The notes below the pieces were generated by a model that had not been told where the DNA came from, ran no database searches, and saw nothing but the letters and a program-made list of their open reading frames with translations. Made by a program: the position numbers and the translations under genes. This document shows, in pieces, positions 41,423 through 56,192 of a stretch of 64,000 nucleotides of DNA. This DNA is from Garcia nutans (taxonomy: Eukaryota > Streptophyta > Magnoliopsida > Malpighiales > Euphorbiaceae), in assembly GCA_947685225.1 (NCBI GenBank), contig CANTUV010000004.1, positions 14,229,001 through 14,293,000 on the forward strand, given 5' to 3'. Every line of letters begins with the position of its first letter. Within the stretch, counting starts at the first letter, position 1.

Positions 41423-43639
41423 TGTAACACCCCTATATCCCGTATACGCACACTACATACCACCATATCTGTAATATATGTATACTGAATATAGGAATGC
41501 TACGGTTTACTAAACAACAACTCATTCCTTTAACAATAATATGAGCAAACTTAAACATTTAAGTGTTATTATAAAATGCAATAAATAAAACGTTCATTCA
41601 AATACGCAGCGGAAAATATAGAGGTATTTACAAATACATAAATATCAAAAACAAATTTTACAAAACATAAAGTTTATACATATTTGGCAGTCAGTCTTTG
41701 ATCTTTAAGCCCTCTATCAACGCTTCAGAATCTAGACTCAACTCGGTCTAGAGGAACTCTCTGGTTCTATCCTGTTACCTGTGCGATGAACCACAATTGC
41801 ACTAAGCCAACGGCTTAGTGGTACAAACCACAATAACAATATGCTTCTATGTAATGCCAATGTCACACATTTCAACAATTAAGACAATATTCACAAATGA
41901 TATCTTTATATTGTTCATAACACTACATTTCATCATTTTATTCAATTATTTCATCACTTATGATTTACATTGAAACAAAGACAAGCATGGGCCCAAAAGA
42001 CACTAATATGTTATTCAAAGTTCAGAGTTACTGCTTTGGTCCATAATCACAATCATCAAGCCCGTAGGCGATATATATATATATCTCTATCCATGGATAG
42101 TGTAATAGACCTAGTCTCTTGGACCTCAACCCGGCTAAACCCGAGGAGATCCTCAACCTGGCAAGACTGTTACTGTTTTTGAGGCTTACGACCCAGTATT
42201 TTCACCCCAAAAACATCACATTTCACATTTTTCATTTCAGCTGGAATCGGCTTACGACCCGGTCTTTTCACCTATCCAGCAATTCATAGGCATGCCGCCA
42301 AACTCAGAACTCTGAAAATTGAATAACATATTAAGCACACAATTATTTAAATTTTTCTCTTTAACAATCTCTTTCTCAATTCATTTCTCATTTCATTATT
42401 CCATAATCAAATAGGCAATCATGCCCCCAATCATTTCATTTGCAATACCATAACCAACCACAATGGCTTCATATCTCATCATATCTCAATTCACATTAAG
42501 GCAATTCATCATTCAAGTATACATAATCAATTACATTGAACATACATTTTGAGTACTCATCATAACATTAATCAAATGTATCAACTATGCAATAACTTAC
42601 TTAACATATTTACAATCAAATATGCTAAATCACAAAATCATGTAAATGTATGCAACCATGTAGTTTGTACTTACCTCAAAACCAACTCACATCAATCTAT
42701 ACCCTTCCTCTTCCAAGAATTCTTCATCACTTGAATTAGGGCAACTCAACTCTCTTCAACACCTAAACCAAAGGTGATAATACATACCCACTTAGAGATA
42801 CACATGAAATAATAAGACTAAGAACCAACTAGGGCAAACTCTATACATGACACGCTCAACAACACGGGTGTGTCCCCGACCGTGCCCTAACTCCAAAACA
42901 CAGAAGCTTTGACACGCTCAGAACCACGGGCGTGTCACTGAATGTGTAGTACATTCCGTCTCACAGAAACATTGACACGTCCAACAACACGGGCGTGTTC
43001 ATAGCCGTGTCAAACCTTCACCAACACAGTAGCTATGACACGCTCAGTGACATGGGCGTGTCACTGGACGTGTAAATGCTACTGCAACACAGAACTATTG
43101 ACACGCCCAAAGACCTGGCCGTACTCATGGGCGTGTCAGGCCAAAAATACAGATTCCGGCAACATCAACACTACATCCAACAAACCACTTACTTCCACCA
43201 TCTTCCACTTCAAACAAACTTAACTAAACACACCCAAAACCCATAATAAACTTGCAAAAACACCAAAACAACTCAAAACATACATCAAACACAAATCATA
43301 ATCATCACCACAAACCCAAAACACAACCACAACACTTTCTCTTCCAACAAACTTACTCTTTCCTTCAATCCAACCCCAAAATCCAAAAATCAATTGAACC
43401 AAACACTCTTAAACACACCACAATCAAACAAACACATACTATCCACAATCTCAACTCACAAACTCAAAGAAAATCAAAGAATCAAGTGGAAAACTTACCA
43501 AAGATGAAGAAACTCTTAAATTTCCAACTTGATCACTTGAAAACTTCCTTCAATCTTGAGTTTGGAAGATCAAATCTCTCTCTTGCTCTCTTGCTATGGA
43601 GGTGCCGGCCAAACAAAGAAAAGAAAAGGAAAGAAAATG
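41423..43639 (-). repeat. 3' LTR of element B, outer piece
   Basis: It begins on the plus strand with TGTAACACCCC and carries the reversed landmarks: stem-loop (about 41785-41815), CTTACGACCCGGTCTTTTCACC cassettes (42180-42275), splice donor (GTACTTACCTC at 42667-42677) and GACACGCTCA-type repeats (42845-43140). It breaks at 43639, where solo LTR C is inserted, and resumes at 49134. Confidence 0.9.
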
Positions 43640-46600
43640 TGTAACACCCCTATATCCCGTATACGTACCAAGCATGCTTAAACGATCGTAATATATGTAT
43701 ACTGAATATAGAAAATGCCACAGTTTAAAAATACACAACATATATCTTTATAAATAAGTGAAACCAATCTCAAACATTTAAAAGAAATCCAAAAGACACC
43801 ATATATAAAAACATTTATTAACTCACAGCGGAAGTTATTACAAATATTTGCAAATACAAATATGTTATAAATCAAAGTTTACAAAACATAGAATATATAC
43901 ATGATTGGCAGCTCTTCTCTGATCTTTAAAAATCCAAAAATAACTCCTTCAATGCCTAGTCTCACTTGGTCTCGAGGAGCTCGCAGGTTCAACTCTGACA
44001 CCTGCGCGATCAAACACTATCTCGCTAAGCCAACGGCTTAGTAGCACAACTATAATACTACTATGTTTCGATGCAATGCCAATGTCACAATCAATCTCAA
44101 ACATCATTCAAAAGAATATAACATTTCAACATCATACTTTGTTCAATGTCATAACAACATTCATATTGTATCTTCATAGTTCTATTAATTTCACCATTCA
44201 AGAATCACATTAAATACAAAGACAAGCATGGGCCCAAAAACACTAATATGCCATTCAACTTTCAGAGTTAATGTTTTGGTTCAATTATCACATTTATCAT
44301 TATCCCAACTAGGCTTCAAGGATTAGGTTCAACCAAGCTTCAAGGGGAACAAAGCATGCTAAGTATCAACCCAACTTGGCTTCAAGAACCAACCCAACCT
44401 AGCTTCAAGGGTTGTAACATCTCAATTAGGCTTCAAGGACTAGACCCAACCAAGCTTCAAGGGGAGTAAAACATGTTAAACTTCAACCCAACTTGGCTTC
44501 AAGGATCAAGCCCAACCTAACTTCAAGAGATTGTTACTATTAGGCATGCCACCTGTAACACCCCGATACCCTATATAAGTACTATGCATATACCTAGTAT
44601 ACATACAGTAAATATATAAAGTATAAGGATGTCACTTTTCGTTACCTTTTTAAAAACCTGTAACAGAGTTCAAACCATAATACATTAATTTAAATAACAT
44701 TTACAAAATCATTATCTTTATCAAAACTTCATTTATACATATAAATACTCTCTCGTCAGAAATACATCATAATTAAAGTTTATACATGTATGCATTACCC
44801 TCTAGTTGGTCTCGACAAACTTTACCCTTCTTGTGGCATAATAAAAGACTTCATATCTTCCATCTATATACATGCGCGAATAAACACCCGTGCTAAGCCC
44901 GAGAGCTTAGTAGTCCAACTATAAAATATAAACATATAGTATAGAAGTATTAACATATAATGATACATCAATTCAATATATAATTAGTTCTTATCATATC
45001 TTCTTTTCTTTTTTTAATTTCATTTTAATATATCCTAGCTAATTTCATATATGATGTACATATATACATAATATTATCACCAACCCCAAAGCATCACCAA
45101 TACTCAAAACCAATATATTAATACCCCTACATTATATATACCATACCAATTATTATTGCAATACACACTTTACACATCATATCACTCATTATTGTAATAC
45201 ACAAATTACATATCATACAAATCATAAATCACATTTCCAATAAAGACAACCTTTATCATCAACCACAATTCATTTACATATTACACTTAATAACATTATA
45301 TTATTCACAATTCACCAAGCATAATTCATTACTAATACTCACAATCAATATTTCAATACTTGCATTTCACATTGACAATAAAGACAGACTCGGGCCCAAA
45401 ACACTAATATGCTATTCAAAGTTTAGAGTTACTGCTTTGGTCTATAATCATAATTATCAAGCCCTTAGGCATCATATATCAATATCTCTATCCATATGAT
45501 ACATATAGCATCATTGATATCACATTTCAAAGTATATTATTCATATAATACATTGCCATACACAAGATTCACAATGCATATAACATAACATTTTCTCACT
45601 TCTCAAAACACATTAACATCATTCATTACTAGAGCATTTATCATAACAAATTGCACATACCTTAAGAATGATCCTCATTTCTTCCTACCTTTCCCATTTC
45701 ATATTTCATCCTTTATATATATATATATATATAGCAATTTACATTCTTCATTTACATTCACAATATAATAGCTTATTTAACACTTTCATCCCAATGTATT
45801 AATGTTCAAAGACATATAAGGATATACAATCAAATAGGGTTTATGCTTACCTTGTTAATGATCTTCACATCCTTCACATCATTCAATCATCACCTTAGTC
45901 CAATTATATTAACAATATAATAGATCACTTAACACATTTGCAAACAAATGTGTTAAGCCTCAAATTATGTAATTAAATACAATCATATGTATTGGTACTT
46001 ACCTCAAGAACTATTCCTATTCCTCTATACATTTCCTCTTCCAAGAATTCTCAACATTTAGGTTAATGCAACACAATCTCTTCAAAACCTAATCCAAAGA
46101 TCATTATTTATAGGTTTAGAATCATCCCCATACATTTGTTTAGGTCATTCTTTGATTACAAAGTACTTAGAGTGTATATAAAATGTTTAGGAGCACAAGA
46201 CTTTTGAAGAATCAAACAATGCATGAAGAACCAAAACCATCACAGTAGCAAACACACCCAAGGGACACGACCAAGCTTGTGGCCGTGTCTCTCAAAACCA
46301 AAACTTCCCGAGGCAGACACGGGCAAGGACACGGCCGTGTCTCTCAACACAACTCAGGCAGTAGCAAACACGGTCAAGGGACACGGCCAAGCCAGTGGCC
46401 GTGTCTCTCCAAAATCTATCCAACACGGCCAAATTTCCATAGACATGGCCGTGTCTCTCAAAAATTCTTAGTCTTGGCCGTGTCTCTTCATGGTTTTGGT
46501 CGTGTCACTCATGAACACAAACCCTACATATGGCCAAAACTCTTTCAATTACATTTACACACCCTTTGCACAACAATAACTTCATTCAATTTGTTCTAAT

Positions 46601-49128
46601 CAATGTTATTAACACATATCTTACATATTCATCACATTAACCACTTAAACAACACATAAACATTACATTAAAACATTCACCAATACCAAACCTTAAAACC
46701 AACTTCCCACTTGATCTTCCACAATCAACCTTCACATATCTTACCATATTCACAACCAAACCAACACCAATTCCATCTTTTAACTTACAATCACTTTATA
46801 CACTTATAACCACATATCAAACACACCAAATCATCACATCAATAAATCACAATTTCTTTTAGACACAACTTCAAAATTGACAAAAGGGAAACAAGAGAAT
46901 TCTTACCTTAGATGAAGAAATTTCACAAATCTCTAACCAATCCCTTTGATTGTCTCTTCAATTTAGTTCTAGCTTCAAGAACACCTCTCTTGCTCTCTCT
47001 TTTCTTCAATGGCCGGCACACATATGAGAAGAGAAGAAGAATGAACAAGTCAACTCTTCTTTCCTTCTTTAAATCTCCACCAAGAGATTATATCCAAGCA
47101 ATTACTAAAATGCCCTCAACCAATTAATTAACCTTTTGTCTCATATGTGCCCATTATAGTCATTACACATGTCACACAAAAATATCCTCTTGCATTGACT
47201 CCACCTTTGACTTATGTATATGTTAATTATACAACTATATAAACAACATATACACTTCTCTCTACACCCTCTTTTCTTTCCCAAAACACAAATACATAAC
47301 CATTCTCTTCTCAATTTCTTTCCTCTTGCAATTTGACACATATATATTCAATCCAATTTATAACAACAACAACAATAACATAATCAAAACTTCTAAGGTA
47401 TACATGAGGATATTACACCACCAACAACAAAACTCTGAAAATGAATAACATATTAGACACACAATTCATTTATTATTTCATTATCAACTTCATTCTCTAA
47501 TCTCATCATTATTTAGGCAAACATGCCTCACTTAACTCAATTAAAGTATCATAGCCAATCACAATGGCTTCACATCTCATTTGAATCACCATAGCCAATC
47601 ATAATGGCTTCACCTCTCATAATATCTCAAATCACATTTCATATTTCATCATTGATATATATATACCAATTTACATTATTCATAGATTTAGAATCTTCCA
47701 CATACATTTGTTTGGATCATTTTTGTTTTAAGTGTGTTTAAAATGTTTATTTTTATGTTTAGGTGCAAAAAGACCATTAGGGGATTAAAACAATGCAAGA
47801 AAAGCAAAGAACAAAGAATAGTAGCTAACACACTCAAGGGACACGGCCAAGCTTGTGGCCGTGTCTCTCAACACAAGCTCCAACACGGCCAAGTCACTTC
47901 AACTTGGCCGTGTCACACTTAAATCCAAAGAAAAAAATAAATGATGAAATCAGGCAGTAGACGACACGGGCAAGGGACAAGGCCAAGCCGGTGGCCGTGT
48001 CTCTCCAAATTGATCCAACACGGCCAAGACTCCCTTAACTTGGCCGTGTCTCCTATCATCTTGGCCGTGTCTCTCATGGCTAAAGATTTTAAGCAAGGCC
48101 AAATCTCCTTTGGTTGAATTAAATCACATTGTACACGACATAACATTATTCAAATGGACATAATCAACATCATTAACACTTATTTTACATGCTCATCACA
48201 ATATTCACATTACTAATATACATTAGCAATACATTTGATTCCTTAACACATTTACAAACAAGTGTGTGTTAAGTTTAAACATCATATGCAACAATATAGT
48301 TTGTACTTACCTTAAGCACCATTTATACAATTCTAAACACTTTCTTTTTCCAAGAATTCTTCACTTCTCAAATTAGGGCAAAACCTTCTTCCAAAACCTA
48401 ATCCAAAATGATAAAATACAATTTATCACTTACCACTTCAAAACCCTAAAACCAACATATAACAATCAACACAAACCCCAAACACAAATATAACACCATC
48501 TCTTCCAACCAACTTACTCTTTTCTTCAATCCATCCTTAAAATCCATAATCAATTTAATCAAACACTCTTAAACATCTCAAAATCAATCAACACACCCTT
48601 AAATAATCTATCAACTCACACACAACTTCAAATAAGCAAAGAAATCAAAAGAGGACTTACCAAAGTAATGAAATTTCTTCAATAACCAACTTGATCACTT
48701 AGATCTTCCTTCAATTGAAGCTTAGAACATCCAAAATCCTCTCTTGGTCTCTTGCTTTCTCTTGTCTTTGGAGGAGCCGGCCACTTCAATGGAAAAGAAG
48801 AAAAGAACAATGAAGAAACAAAGTCAACTTCTCTTTAAATCTCCACCAAGTATTCCAAAATAAACAATTACCTAAACACCCTTTGACAATTTGTTTTGAC
48901 TCCCTTTAAAACACTTGCCCTATTTAGTAATTTCACATATAACAAAATAAATATCCTTTTCCTTTGACCATCCATTTGACCAATATATATGGTATATATA
49001 TTGCCATATACACAACATATACATTTTCTTTTAAACCCTTATCTCTTTCCAATTAACATATACATATACTTTTTATTTCAAATAACCAACAATATCAAAA
49101 CTTCTAGGGCATACATTGGGATATTACA
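43640..49128 (-). mobile_element. Solo LTR C inside the 3' LTR of element B, itself split
   Basis: It runs from TGTAACACCCC to GGGATATTACA, flanked by the target duplication AAATG (43635-43639 and 49129-49133). Without the nested LTR D it is about 2.6 kb and has no internal region. It carries the cassette of CAAGCTTCAAGG/CCAACTTGGCTTCAAG repeats (44310-44535), the family seen in LTR F and LTR 1-1138. GGCCGTGTC motifs lie at about 47840-48070 and a splice donor motif at 48303-48312. Confidence 0.92.
44554..47417 (-). mobile_element. Solo LTR D inside solo LTR C
   Basis: 2864 bp, from TGTAACACCCCGATACCC to GAGGATATTACA, with target duplication CCACC (44549-44553 and 47418-47422). Removing it rejoins GGCATGCCACC to AACAACAAAACTCTGA, matching the intact site in related LTRs (RC near 230-255). 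It resembles solo LTR G (10606-13530) in its left end. A GACACGGCC/GGCCGTGTC repeat block lies at about 46255-46510 and the splice donor at 45995-46005. Confidence 0.93.
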
Positions 49129-49133
49129 AAATG

Positions 49134-49470
49134 GGCCACGAAGAAGAAAGAAGGAAAGAAGAAAACAAAGAAAGCAAAGTCAACTCTCTTCCTCAAAACC
49201 CTCTCCTCCAAGCAAAATACAATAAAATATTCCAATTAATTCTCTTCCATTCATTTTAATTTCCTTTTTAATTAATTCCATTAATAATAAAAATAAAATA
49301 TCTTCTTTTGACCATCACATATTGACTTGTATATGGTGTATATATTTCCATATATACAACATATACACACTCTCTTTAATTCTTTTCTCTTTCCAATTTA
49401 TCATATACCTTAAATCCAAATTCAACAATAATTACTTGAAAACTTCTAAGGCATATTTTGGGATATTACA
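49134..49470 (-). repeat. 3' LTR of element B, inner piece
   Basis: The start of the LTR in element orientation; the plus strand ends TTTTGGGATATTACA at 49470. It includes the ATATAC palindrome region (about 49330-49365). The polypurine tract follows. Confidence 0.88.
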
Positions 49471-49473
49471 ATT

Positions 49474-49483
49474 CTCCCCCTCT
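49474..49483 (-). other. Polypurine tract of element B
   Basis: CTCCCCCTCT on the plus strand, i.e. AGAGGGGGAG on the element strand, lies three bases before the 3' LTR, the same as in element A. Confidence 0.88.
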
Positions 49484-49516
49484 AAAAAGAAATTTCGTCC
49501 TCGAAATTACCTGATA

Positions 49517-52500
49517 TCAAGTCTGAAACAACTGAGGATATTGATCTCGCATCGCTTGCTCACTCTCCCAAGTTGCCTCTTTCCTTGCATGATTCTTCCA
49601 AAGAACTTTCACCAGTGGCACTTTCTTATTCCTTAACTCTTTCACTTCATGTGCCAAAATAGCAATTGGTTCTTCTTCAAATGTCAGATCTGAACTCACC
49701 TCAATAGATTCAACGGACAGAACATGAGATGGGTCTGATATGTACCTCCTCAACATAGAAACATGGAAGACATTGTGGATTCTATCCAACTCAGGCGGCA
49801 AAGCAAGACGATAAGCAACTGGTCCAACTCTTTCTAATATCTCATACGGTCCAATAAAATGAGGACTTAGCTTCCCTCTTCGACCAAATCTTAAAATCTT
49901 TTTCCAAGGAGACACTTTCAGAAAAAGTTTATCTCCAACATCAAATTCTATGTCTCTCCTCTTCAAATCTGAATAAGATTTCTGCCGATCTGAAACTGTT
50001 TTCAACCGATCCAGAATTATCTTCACTTTCTTTTCAGTTTCTTTAATCAAATCAGGACCAACCAATTTTCCTTCTCCAATTTCATTCCAACATAGAGGCG
50101 CTCTGCATCTTCTACCATACAATGCCTCAAATGGTGCCATTCCAATACTGGACTGATGACTGTTGTTGTAAGCAAATTCCACAAGTGGCAAAAATCTGTC
50201 TCAACTCCCAGAAAAATCAATGACACAGCTTCTCAACATATCCTCAATAACCTGTATCACTCTCTCTGATTGCCCATCTGTCTGCGGATGAAAAGCAGTG
50301 CTAAAGTGCAATCGAGAACCCAAAGCACCATGTAAACTCTTTCAAAACCTTGAAGTAAACCGGGGATCTATCAGACACTAGAGAAATTGGGACCCCATGC
50401 AACTTCACTATCTCACTAATATACAGCTCAGCCAATTTCTCAACAGAATAGTCCATTTTAACTGGAAGAAAATGAGCTGTCTTTGTCAACCGATCAACAA
50501 TCACCCAAATAGCATCATGCTTCTTCTGAGTCAATGGCAAACCAGACACAAAATCTATTGTCACTCTCTCCCATTTCCATTCAGGCACTGTTAAAGGTTG
50601 AAGTAACCCTATTGGAACTTGATGCTCAGCTTTCACCCTTTGACAAGTAAGACACTTGGATACAAATTCTGCTATATCTCTCTTCATACCTGACCACAAG
50701 TAATGTTGCTTCAAATCATGATACATCTTTGTACTCCCAGGGTGCATAGCAAAAACCGACTGGTGTGCTTCCTCCAAAATAATCTTTCTTAAACTAGCAT
50801 CATCAGGAACACACAATCTATCCTTGAACCAAAGGCTACCATCACTTCTCACATAGAATTCTCGGTTCTCCCCATTTTGGCGATCTGAAACAATCTTCTG
50901 AATTTTCTCATCTGCCAATTGAGCCTCCCTTATCTGGTCCAACAACATCGGTCTCAAATGCAACTGAGCTAACAATGCACCATCATCACATAATTCAAAA
51001 CTGGCATGCAACGCTCTCAATTCAACAAGCAACAAGAGCGAATAAGCAGTCAAACCTGCTAAAGATTTTCGACTCAAGGCATCCGCAACAACATTTGCCT
51101 TGCCAGGATGATAATCAATCAAACAATCATAATCTTTAATCAGCTCCAAACCATCATCTTTGCCGAAGATTAAGCTCTCTCTGAACCCCCAAATATTTCA
51201 AACTCTTATGATCTGTATAAATAAAACATTTCTCTCCATACAAATAATGTCGCCAAATCTTCAAAGCAAACACTATAGCTGCCAACTCCAAATCATGCGT
51301 CGGGTAATTAAGCTCATGCGGTTTCAACTGCCGAGAAGCATAAGCTATAACTTTACCCTCTTGCATCAGAACACAACCTAAACCATTATGTGAAGCATCA
51401 CTGTAAATCACATATGGTTTATCTTCCACAGGCAAAGTAAGAACAGGCGCTTGAGTCAACATCTCCTTCAACTGCTCAAAACTAGCTTGACACTGATCTG
51501 TCCACACAAATCTAACTCCTTTTCGAAGCAATCTGGTGAGTGGAGTAGCTATCAAAGAAAAACCTTTCACAAATCGTCGATAATAGCCTGCCAAACCTAG
51601 AAAACTTCTAACTTCAGTTACTGATTTTGGTGGACTCCAATTCAAAATAGCCTCAACTTTACTTGGATCAACTCTTATACCATCTGCTGAAACTATATGA
51701 CCCAGAAAAGTAACTTGGTCAAGCCAAAACTCACACTTCGACAGCTTAGCATACAACTGCTTCTCTCTCAAGATCTGCAATACAATCCGCAAATGCTTGT
51801 CATGTTCCTCTTCATTACGCGAATACACCAGAATATCATCAATAAAGACTACTACAAACTGATCTAGGTAGGGCCTAAACACCCTATTCATCAAATCCAT
51901 GAAAGCTGCAGGTGCATTCGTTAGTCCAAAAGGCATCACCAAAAACTCATAATGCCCATACCTTGTGCGAAAAGTTATCTTAGGAACATCTTCAGCTTTA
52001 ACCCTCAATTGATGGTACCCTGATCTCAAATCAATCTTGGAAAACACTGCTGCTCCCTTCAACTGATCAAAGAGATCATCAATCCTAGGCAAAGGATACT
52101 TATTCTTAATAGTCACTTTGTTCAATTGCCTATAATCAATGTACAACCTCGTAGTACCATCCTTTTTCTTCACAAACAAAATAGGAGCTCCCCACAGAGA
52201 AACACTAGGGCAAACAAACCCTTTATCCAACAACTCCTACAACTGCACCTTCAACTCTCTCAACTCAGCAGGTGCCATTCGATAGGGAGTGATAGAGATG
52301 GGAGTAGTACCAGGCAACAATTCGATACCAAACTCAACCTCTCTCTCAGGGGGTAACCCTGGCAACTCCTCAGGAAACACATCTGGAAATTCCACAACTG
52401 TGGGTATATTATCAAGTTGAGAACCCACTACTCTGGTATCCACAACACGAGCAAGATAAGCATCACACCCTTTTCTAATCAACTTCCTAGCTACAACAGC

Positions 52501-54170
52501 TGAAACAAACAAGGATGCAAGTTGTCTCTGCTCACTAGATACCATCACACTTCTACCAACACCAGTTCTCAAGGTAACACACTTCTTTTGACAGTCTACC
52601 ACAGCTCTATGCTTAGACAACCAATCCATGCCTAATATCAAATCATATTCCTTAAAAGGCAGTTCAATCAAATCACCCAAAAATTCCTCACCTTGCACCA
52701 CAACTGCACTATCTCGGTGCACCTTGCTAACAACCACACTATGCCCTAAAGGATTTGTCACTAAGACATCAAATCCCAAGGACTCTGAATGCAATTCAGA
52801 CACAGGCAAGATAGATGCACTTATGTATGAATGAGTAGATCCTGGATCAATCAAAGCAAGAACTGGAATATCAAATAAAGAAAATGTACCCGCTATAACT
52901 GCTGAAGCATCCGGCTGCCTTTGCATCACATATACTCTCTGAGAAGATCCGGCCTCATCTGGCCTACTGCCTCTGGATGAAGATCCTCCTCTCTGACTAA
53001 ACCCAGGTCTACCACCTCTACTGAAACCTCTGCCCCCTCGACCACCTCTGCTGACACTGGATCGAGAAGCTGCAGTATCAGTCTGTCTATCATCCTGCAT
53101 CTCAGGGCATTCTCTAATGAAATGGTTAGGCGATCCACATCTGAAACACCCAGCTGGTCCAACAATCTTCCAACAAACACCCCCATGGTTCCTACCACAA
53201 AGCTCACATGTAGGTGGAGTAGAACTCTGAACCACTAGAGTCGGAGCACTGGCTACAAAAACTGTAGGTCTCGGTCTCTGCCTCTGATACTGAACTGACC
53301 TACTCGACTGCCTCTGGCTCCTACTGATCCTCGACACAAAACTTCCTCTGCCTCTCTTCATAGATGAAGACCCTGCCTCAAACTGGGATCTCCTAACTCT
53401 GGTCTCCTCCTCGGTAGCAGCTGCTGCAATACCCTGTACTCTCTCAACACTTCTAGCTGCTGCAACCAATTGAGAAAAGTCCTAGTATCGAGAACCAGCC
53501 ACAATGCACATAATAGAGGGCCTCAATCCCTCCTCAAATCTCCTGCACCGATCAATCTCATCAGAGATAATCCCACCGGCATATTGACTTAACCGGATGA
53601 ACTCTACCTCATACTCGGTCACAGTCCGTTTCTCCTGTCTCAGATTCAAAAATTCCATCTTCTTAGCATCCTTATACTCCCTCGGAGTATATTTCAGCTC
53701 AAACTCCCTTAGAAAATCACTATAAGATAATGTAGGTGGATCATCCATGGTATGAGGAACCGTCTTCCACCAAACATAAGCATCTTTCTGAAGAAGAGAT
53801 CTAGCATAATCAAATTTCTCTTCAGGAGTAGCTTGCAACTGAATAAATATCCTCTGCACTCTATCCAACCATTGCTCAGTTACTGCAGGATCTGTAGTGC
53901 CAAGAAAATCCTCAGCCCATACTTCCTCAATTTATCATAGTGCCTCACCGGAACTTGAGGCTGTGGTGGCGGTTGTGGCTGCACTGAAGCTCCCCTCAAC
54001 AATTCTACCATATGCTGTAACCAACCCGGTGGTACCTCATCAGCAGCTGATCTCCCTGGCACAGGAGCAGGGGCCTCACTAGCTCTCTCAACTCTAGCTC
54101 CATCTCTACTCTCTTCAGGAGCTACACTCTCAGCACTACCTTCTACAGACTGACGTGACTGAGACGCCAT
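49517..54170 (-). pseudogene. gag-pol of element B, few lesions
   Basis: ATG at 54170 (MASQSRQSVEGSAESVAP). Gag domain 53868-53482. CCHC knuckle (CFRCGSPNHFIRECPE) near 53150. Protease ALIDPGSTHSYIS near 52850. RT with VLFVKKKDG-type text near 52180 and VVFIDDILVYS near 51850. RNase H from YVIYSDASHNGLGCVLM. Integrase with HPGSTKMYHDLKQHYLWSGM, CLTCQRVKAEHQ and TIDFVSGLPLTQKKHDAIWV. C-terminal FIGPYEILERVGPVAYRLALP and chromodomain-like VLWKNHARKEATWE. Defects: a frame break near 53870-53880, TAG at about 53479 and 52237 (both where element A has CAG or equivalent), TGA plus a one-base insertion near 51150, and a break near 50200-50300. It is non-functional but little decayed. Confidence 0.92.
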
Positions 54171-54322
54171 CACTACCTATATCTGCAAACACCGCAGAAT
54201 ATACTTCATTAAAGATCAAAGACTGCCAATACCAAAACATGTATCTTATTTAAAAACCATATTTTAAAAATCAAAATTTTCTTTTTCTTAAAATTGACCT
54301 AGGTTGAGAATCTCAAACCTAG

Positions 54323-54334
54323 GCTCTGATACCA
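54323..54334 (-). other. Primer-binding site of element B
   Basis: GCTCTGATACCA on the plus strand is TGGTATCAGAGC on the element strand, complementary to initiator methionine tRNA, seven bases from the LTR. Confidence 0.9.
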
Positions 54335-54341
54335 AAACAAT

Positions 54342-56192
54342 TGTAACACCCCTATACCCCGTATACGCACACTACATACCACCATATCTGTAATATACAT
54401 ATACTAAATATAGGAATGCTACGGATTACTAAACAACAACTCATTCCTTTAACAATAATATGAGCAAACTTAAACATTTAAGTGTTATTATAAAATGCAA
54501 TAAATAAAACGTTCATTCAAATACGCAGCGGAAAATATAGAGGTATTTACAAATACATAAATATCAAAAACAAATTTTACAAAGCATAAAGTTTATACAT
54601 ATTTGGAAGTCAGTCTTTGATCTTTAAGCCCTCTATCAACGCTTCAGAATCTAGACTCAACTCGGTCTAGAGGAACTCTCTGGTTCTATCCTGTCACCTG
54701 CGCGATGAACCACAATCGCGCTAAGCCAACGGCTTAGTGGTACAAACCACAATAACAATATGCTTCTATGCAATGCCAATGTCACACATTTCAACAATTA
54801 AGACAATATTCACAAATGATATCTTTATATTGTTCATAACACTACATTTCATCATTTTATTCAATTATTTCATCACTTATGATTACATTGAAACAAAGAC
54901 AAGCATGGGCCCAAAAGACACTAATATGTTATTCAAAGTTCAGAGTTACTGCTTTGGTCCATAATCACAATCATCAAGCCCGTAGGCGATATATATATAT
55001 ATATATATATATCTCTATCCATGGATAGTGTAACAGCCCTAGTCTCTTGGACCTCAACCCGGCTAAACCCGATGAGATCCTCAACCCGGCAAGACTGTTA
55101 CTGTTTTTGAGGTTTACGACCCAGTCTTTTCACCCCAAAAACATCACATTTCACATTTTTCATTTCAGCTGGAATCGGCTTACGACCCGGTCTATTCACC
55201 TATCCAGCAATTCATAGGCATGCCGCCAAACTCAGAACTCTGAAAATTGAATAACATATTAAGCACACAATTATTTAAATTTTCTCTTTAACAATCTCTT
55301 TCTCAATTCATTTCTCATTTCATTATTCCATAATCAAATAGGCAATCATGCCCCCAATCATTTCATTTGCAATACCATATCCAACCACAATGGCTTCATA
55401 TCTCATCATATCTCAATTCAAATTAAGGCAATTCATCATTCAAGTATACATAATCAATTACATTGAACATACATTTTGAGTACTCTTCATAACATTAATC
55501 AAATGTATCAACTATGCAATAACTTACTTAACATATTTACAATCAAATATGCTAAATCACAAAATCATGTAAATGTATGAAACCATGTAGTTTGTACTTA
55601 CCTCAAAACCAACTCACATCAATCTATACCCTTCCTCTTCCAAGAATTCTTCATCACTTGAATTAGGGCAACTCAACTCTCTTCAACACCTAAACCAAAG
55701 GTGATAATACATACCCACTTAGAGATACACATGAAATAATAAGACTAAGAACCAACTAGGGCAAACTCTATACATAACACGCTCAACAACACGGGTGTGT
55801 CCTCGACCGTGCCCTAACTCCACAACACAGAAGCTTTGATACCCTCAGAACCACGGGCGTGTCACTGAACGTGTAGTACATTCTGTCTCACAGAAACATT
55901 GACATGTCCAACAACACGGGCGTGTTCATGGCCGTGTCAAACCTTCACCAACATAGTAGCTATGACACGCTCAGTGACATGGGCGTGTTACTGGACGTAT
56001 AAATGCTACTACAACACAGAACCATTGACACACCCAAAGACCTGGCCGTACTCATGGGCGTGTCAGGTCAAAAATACAGATTCCGGCAACATCAACACTA
56101 CATCCAACAAACCACTTACTTCCACCATCTTCCACTTCAAACAAACTTAACTAAACACACCCAAAACCCATAATAAACTTGCAAAAACACCA
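54342..56192 (-). repeat. 5' LTR of element B, truncated
   Basis: 1851 bp are retained, from the LTR 3' end (TGTAACACCCC on the plus strand) to GCAAAAACACCA at 56192. The 3' LTR continues for several hundred more bases past the same point. The lost part is the LTR start (U3). Landmarks present: stem-loop (54700-54740), cassettes (55100-55205), a (TA)n run at about 54990-55012, splice donor (55594-55604) and GACACGCTCA repeats (55770-56070). Confidence 0.9.

Larger units (their letters stand above)
41423..56192 (-). mobile_element. Ty3/gypsy chromovirus-like element B, with nested solo LTRs and truncated 5' LTR
   Basis: It is a minus-strand relative of element A. The 3' LTR is at the left (41423-43639 plus 49134-49470, split by solo LTR C), then polypurine tract, pol, gag, primer site (54323-54334) and a partial 5' LTR (54342-56192). 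Coding text matches element A closely but with fewer lesions. The truncated right end prevents a target-duplication check; the left flank is TGTTA. Confidence 0.93.

Noticed and set aside
43252..43644. Plus-strand ORF of 130 residues rich in Asn, His and Thr
   Set aside because: Low-complexity translation of the element B LTR.
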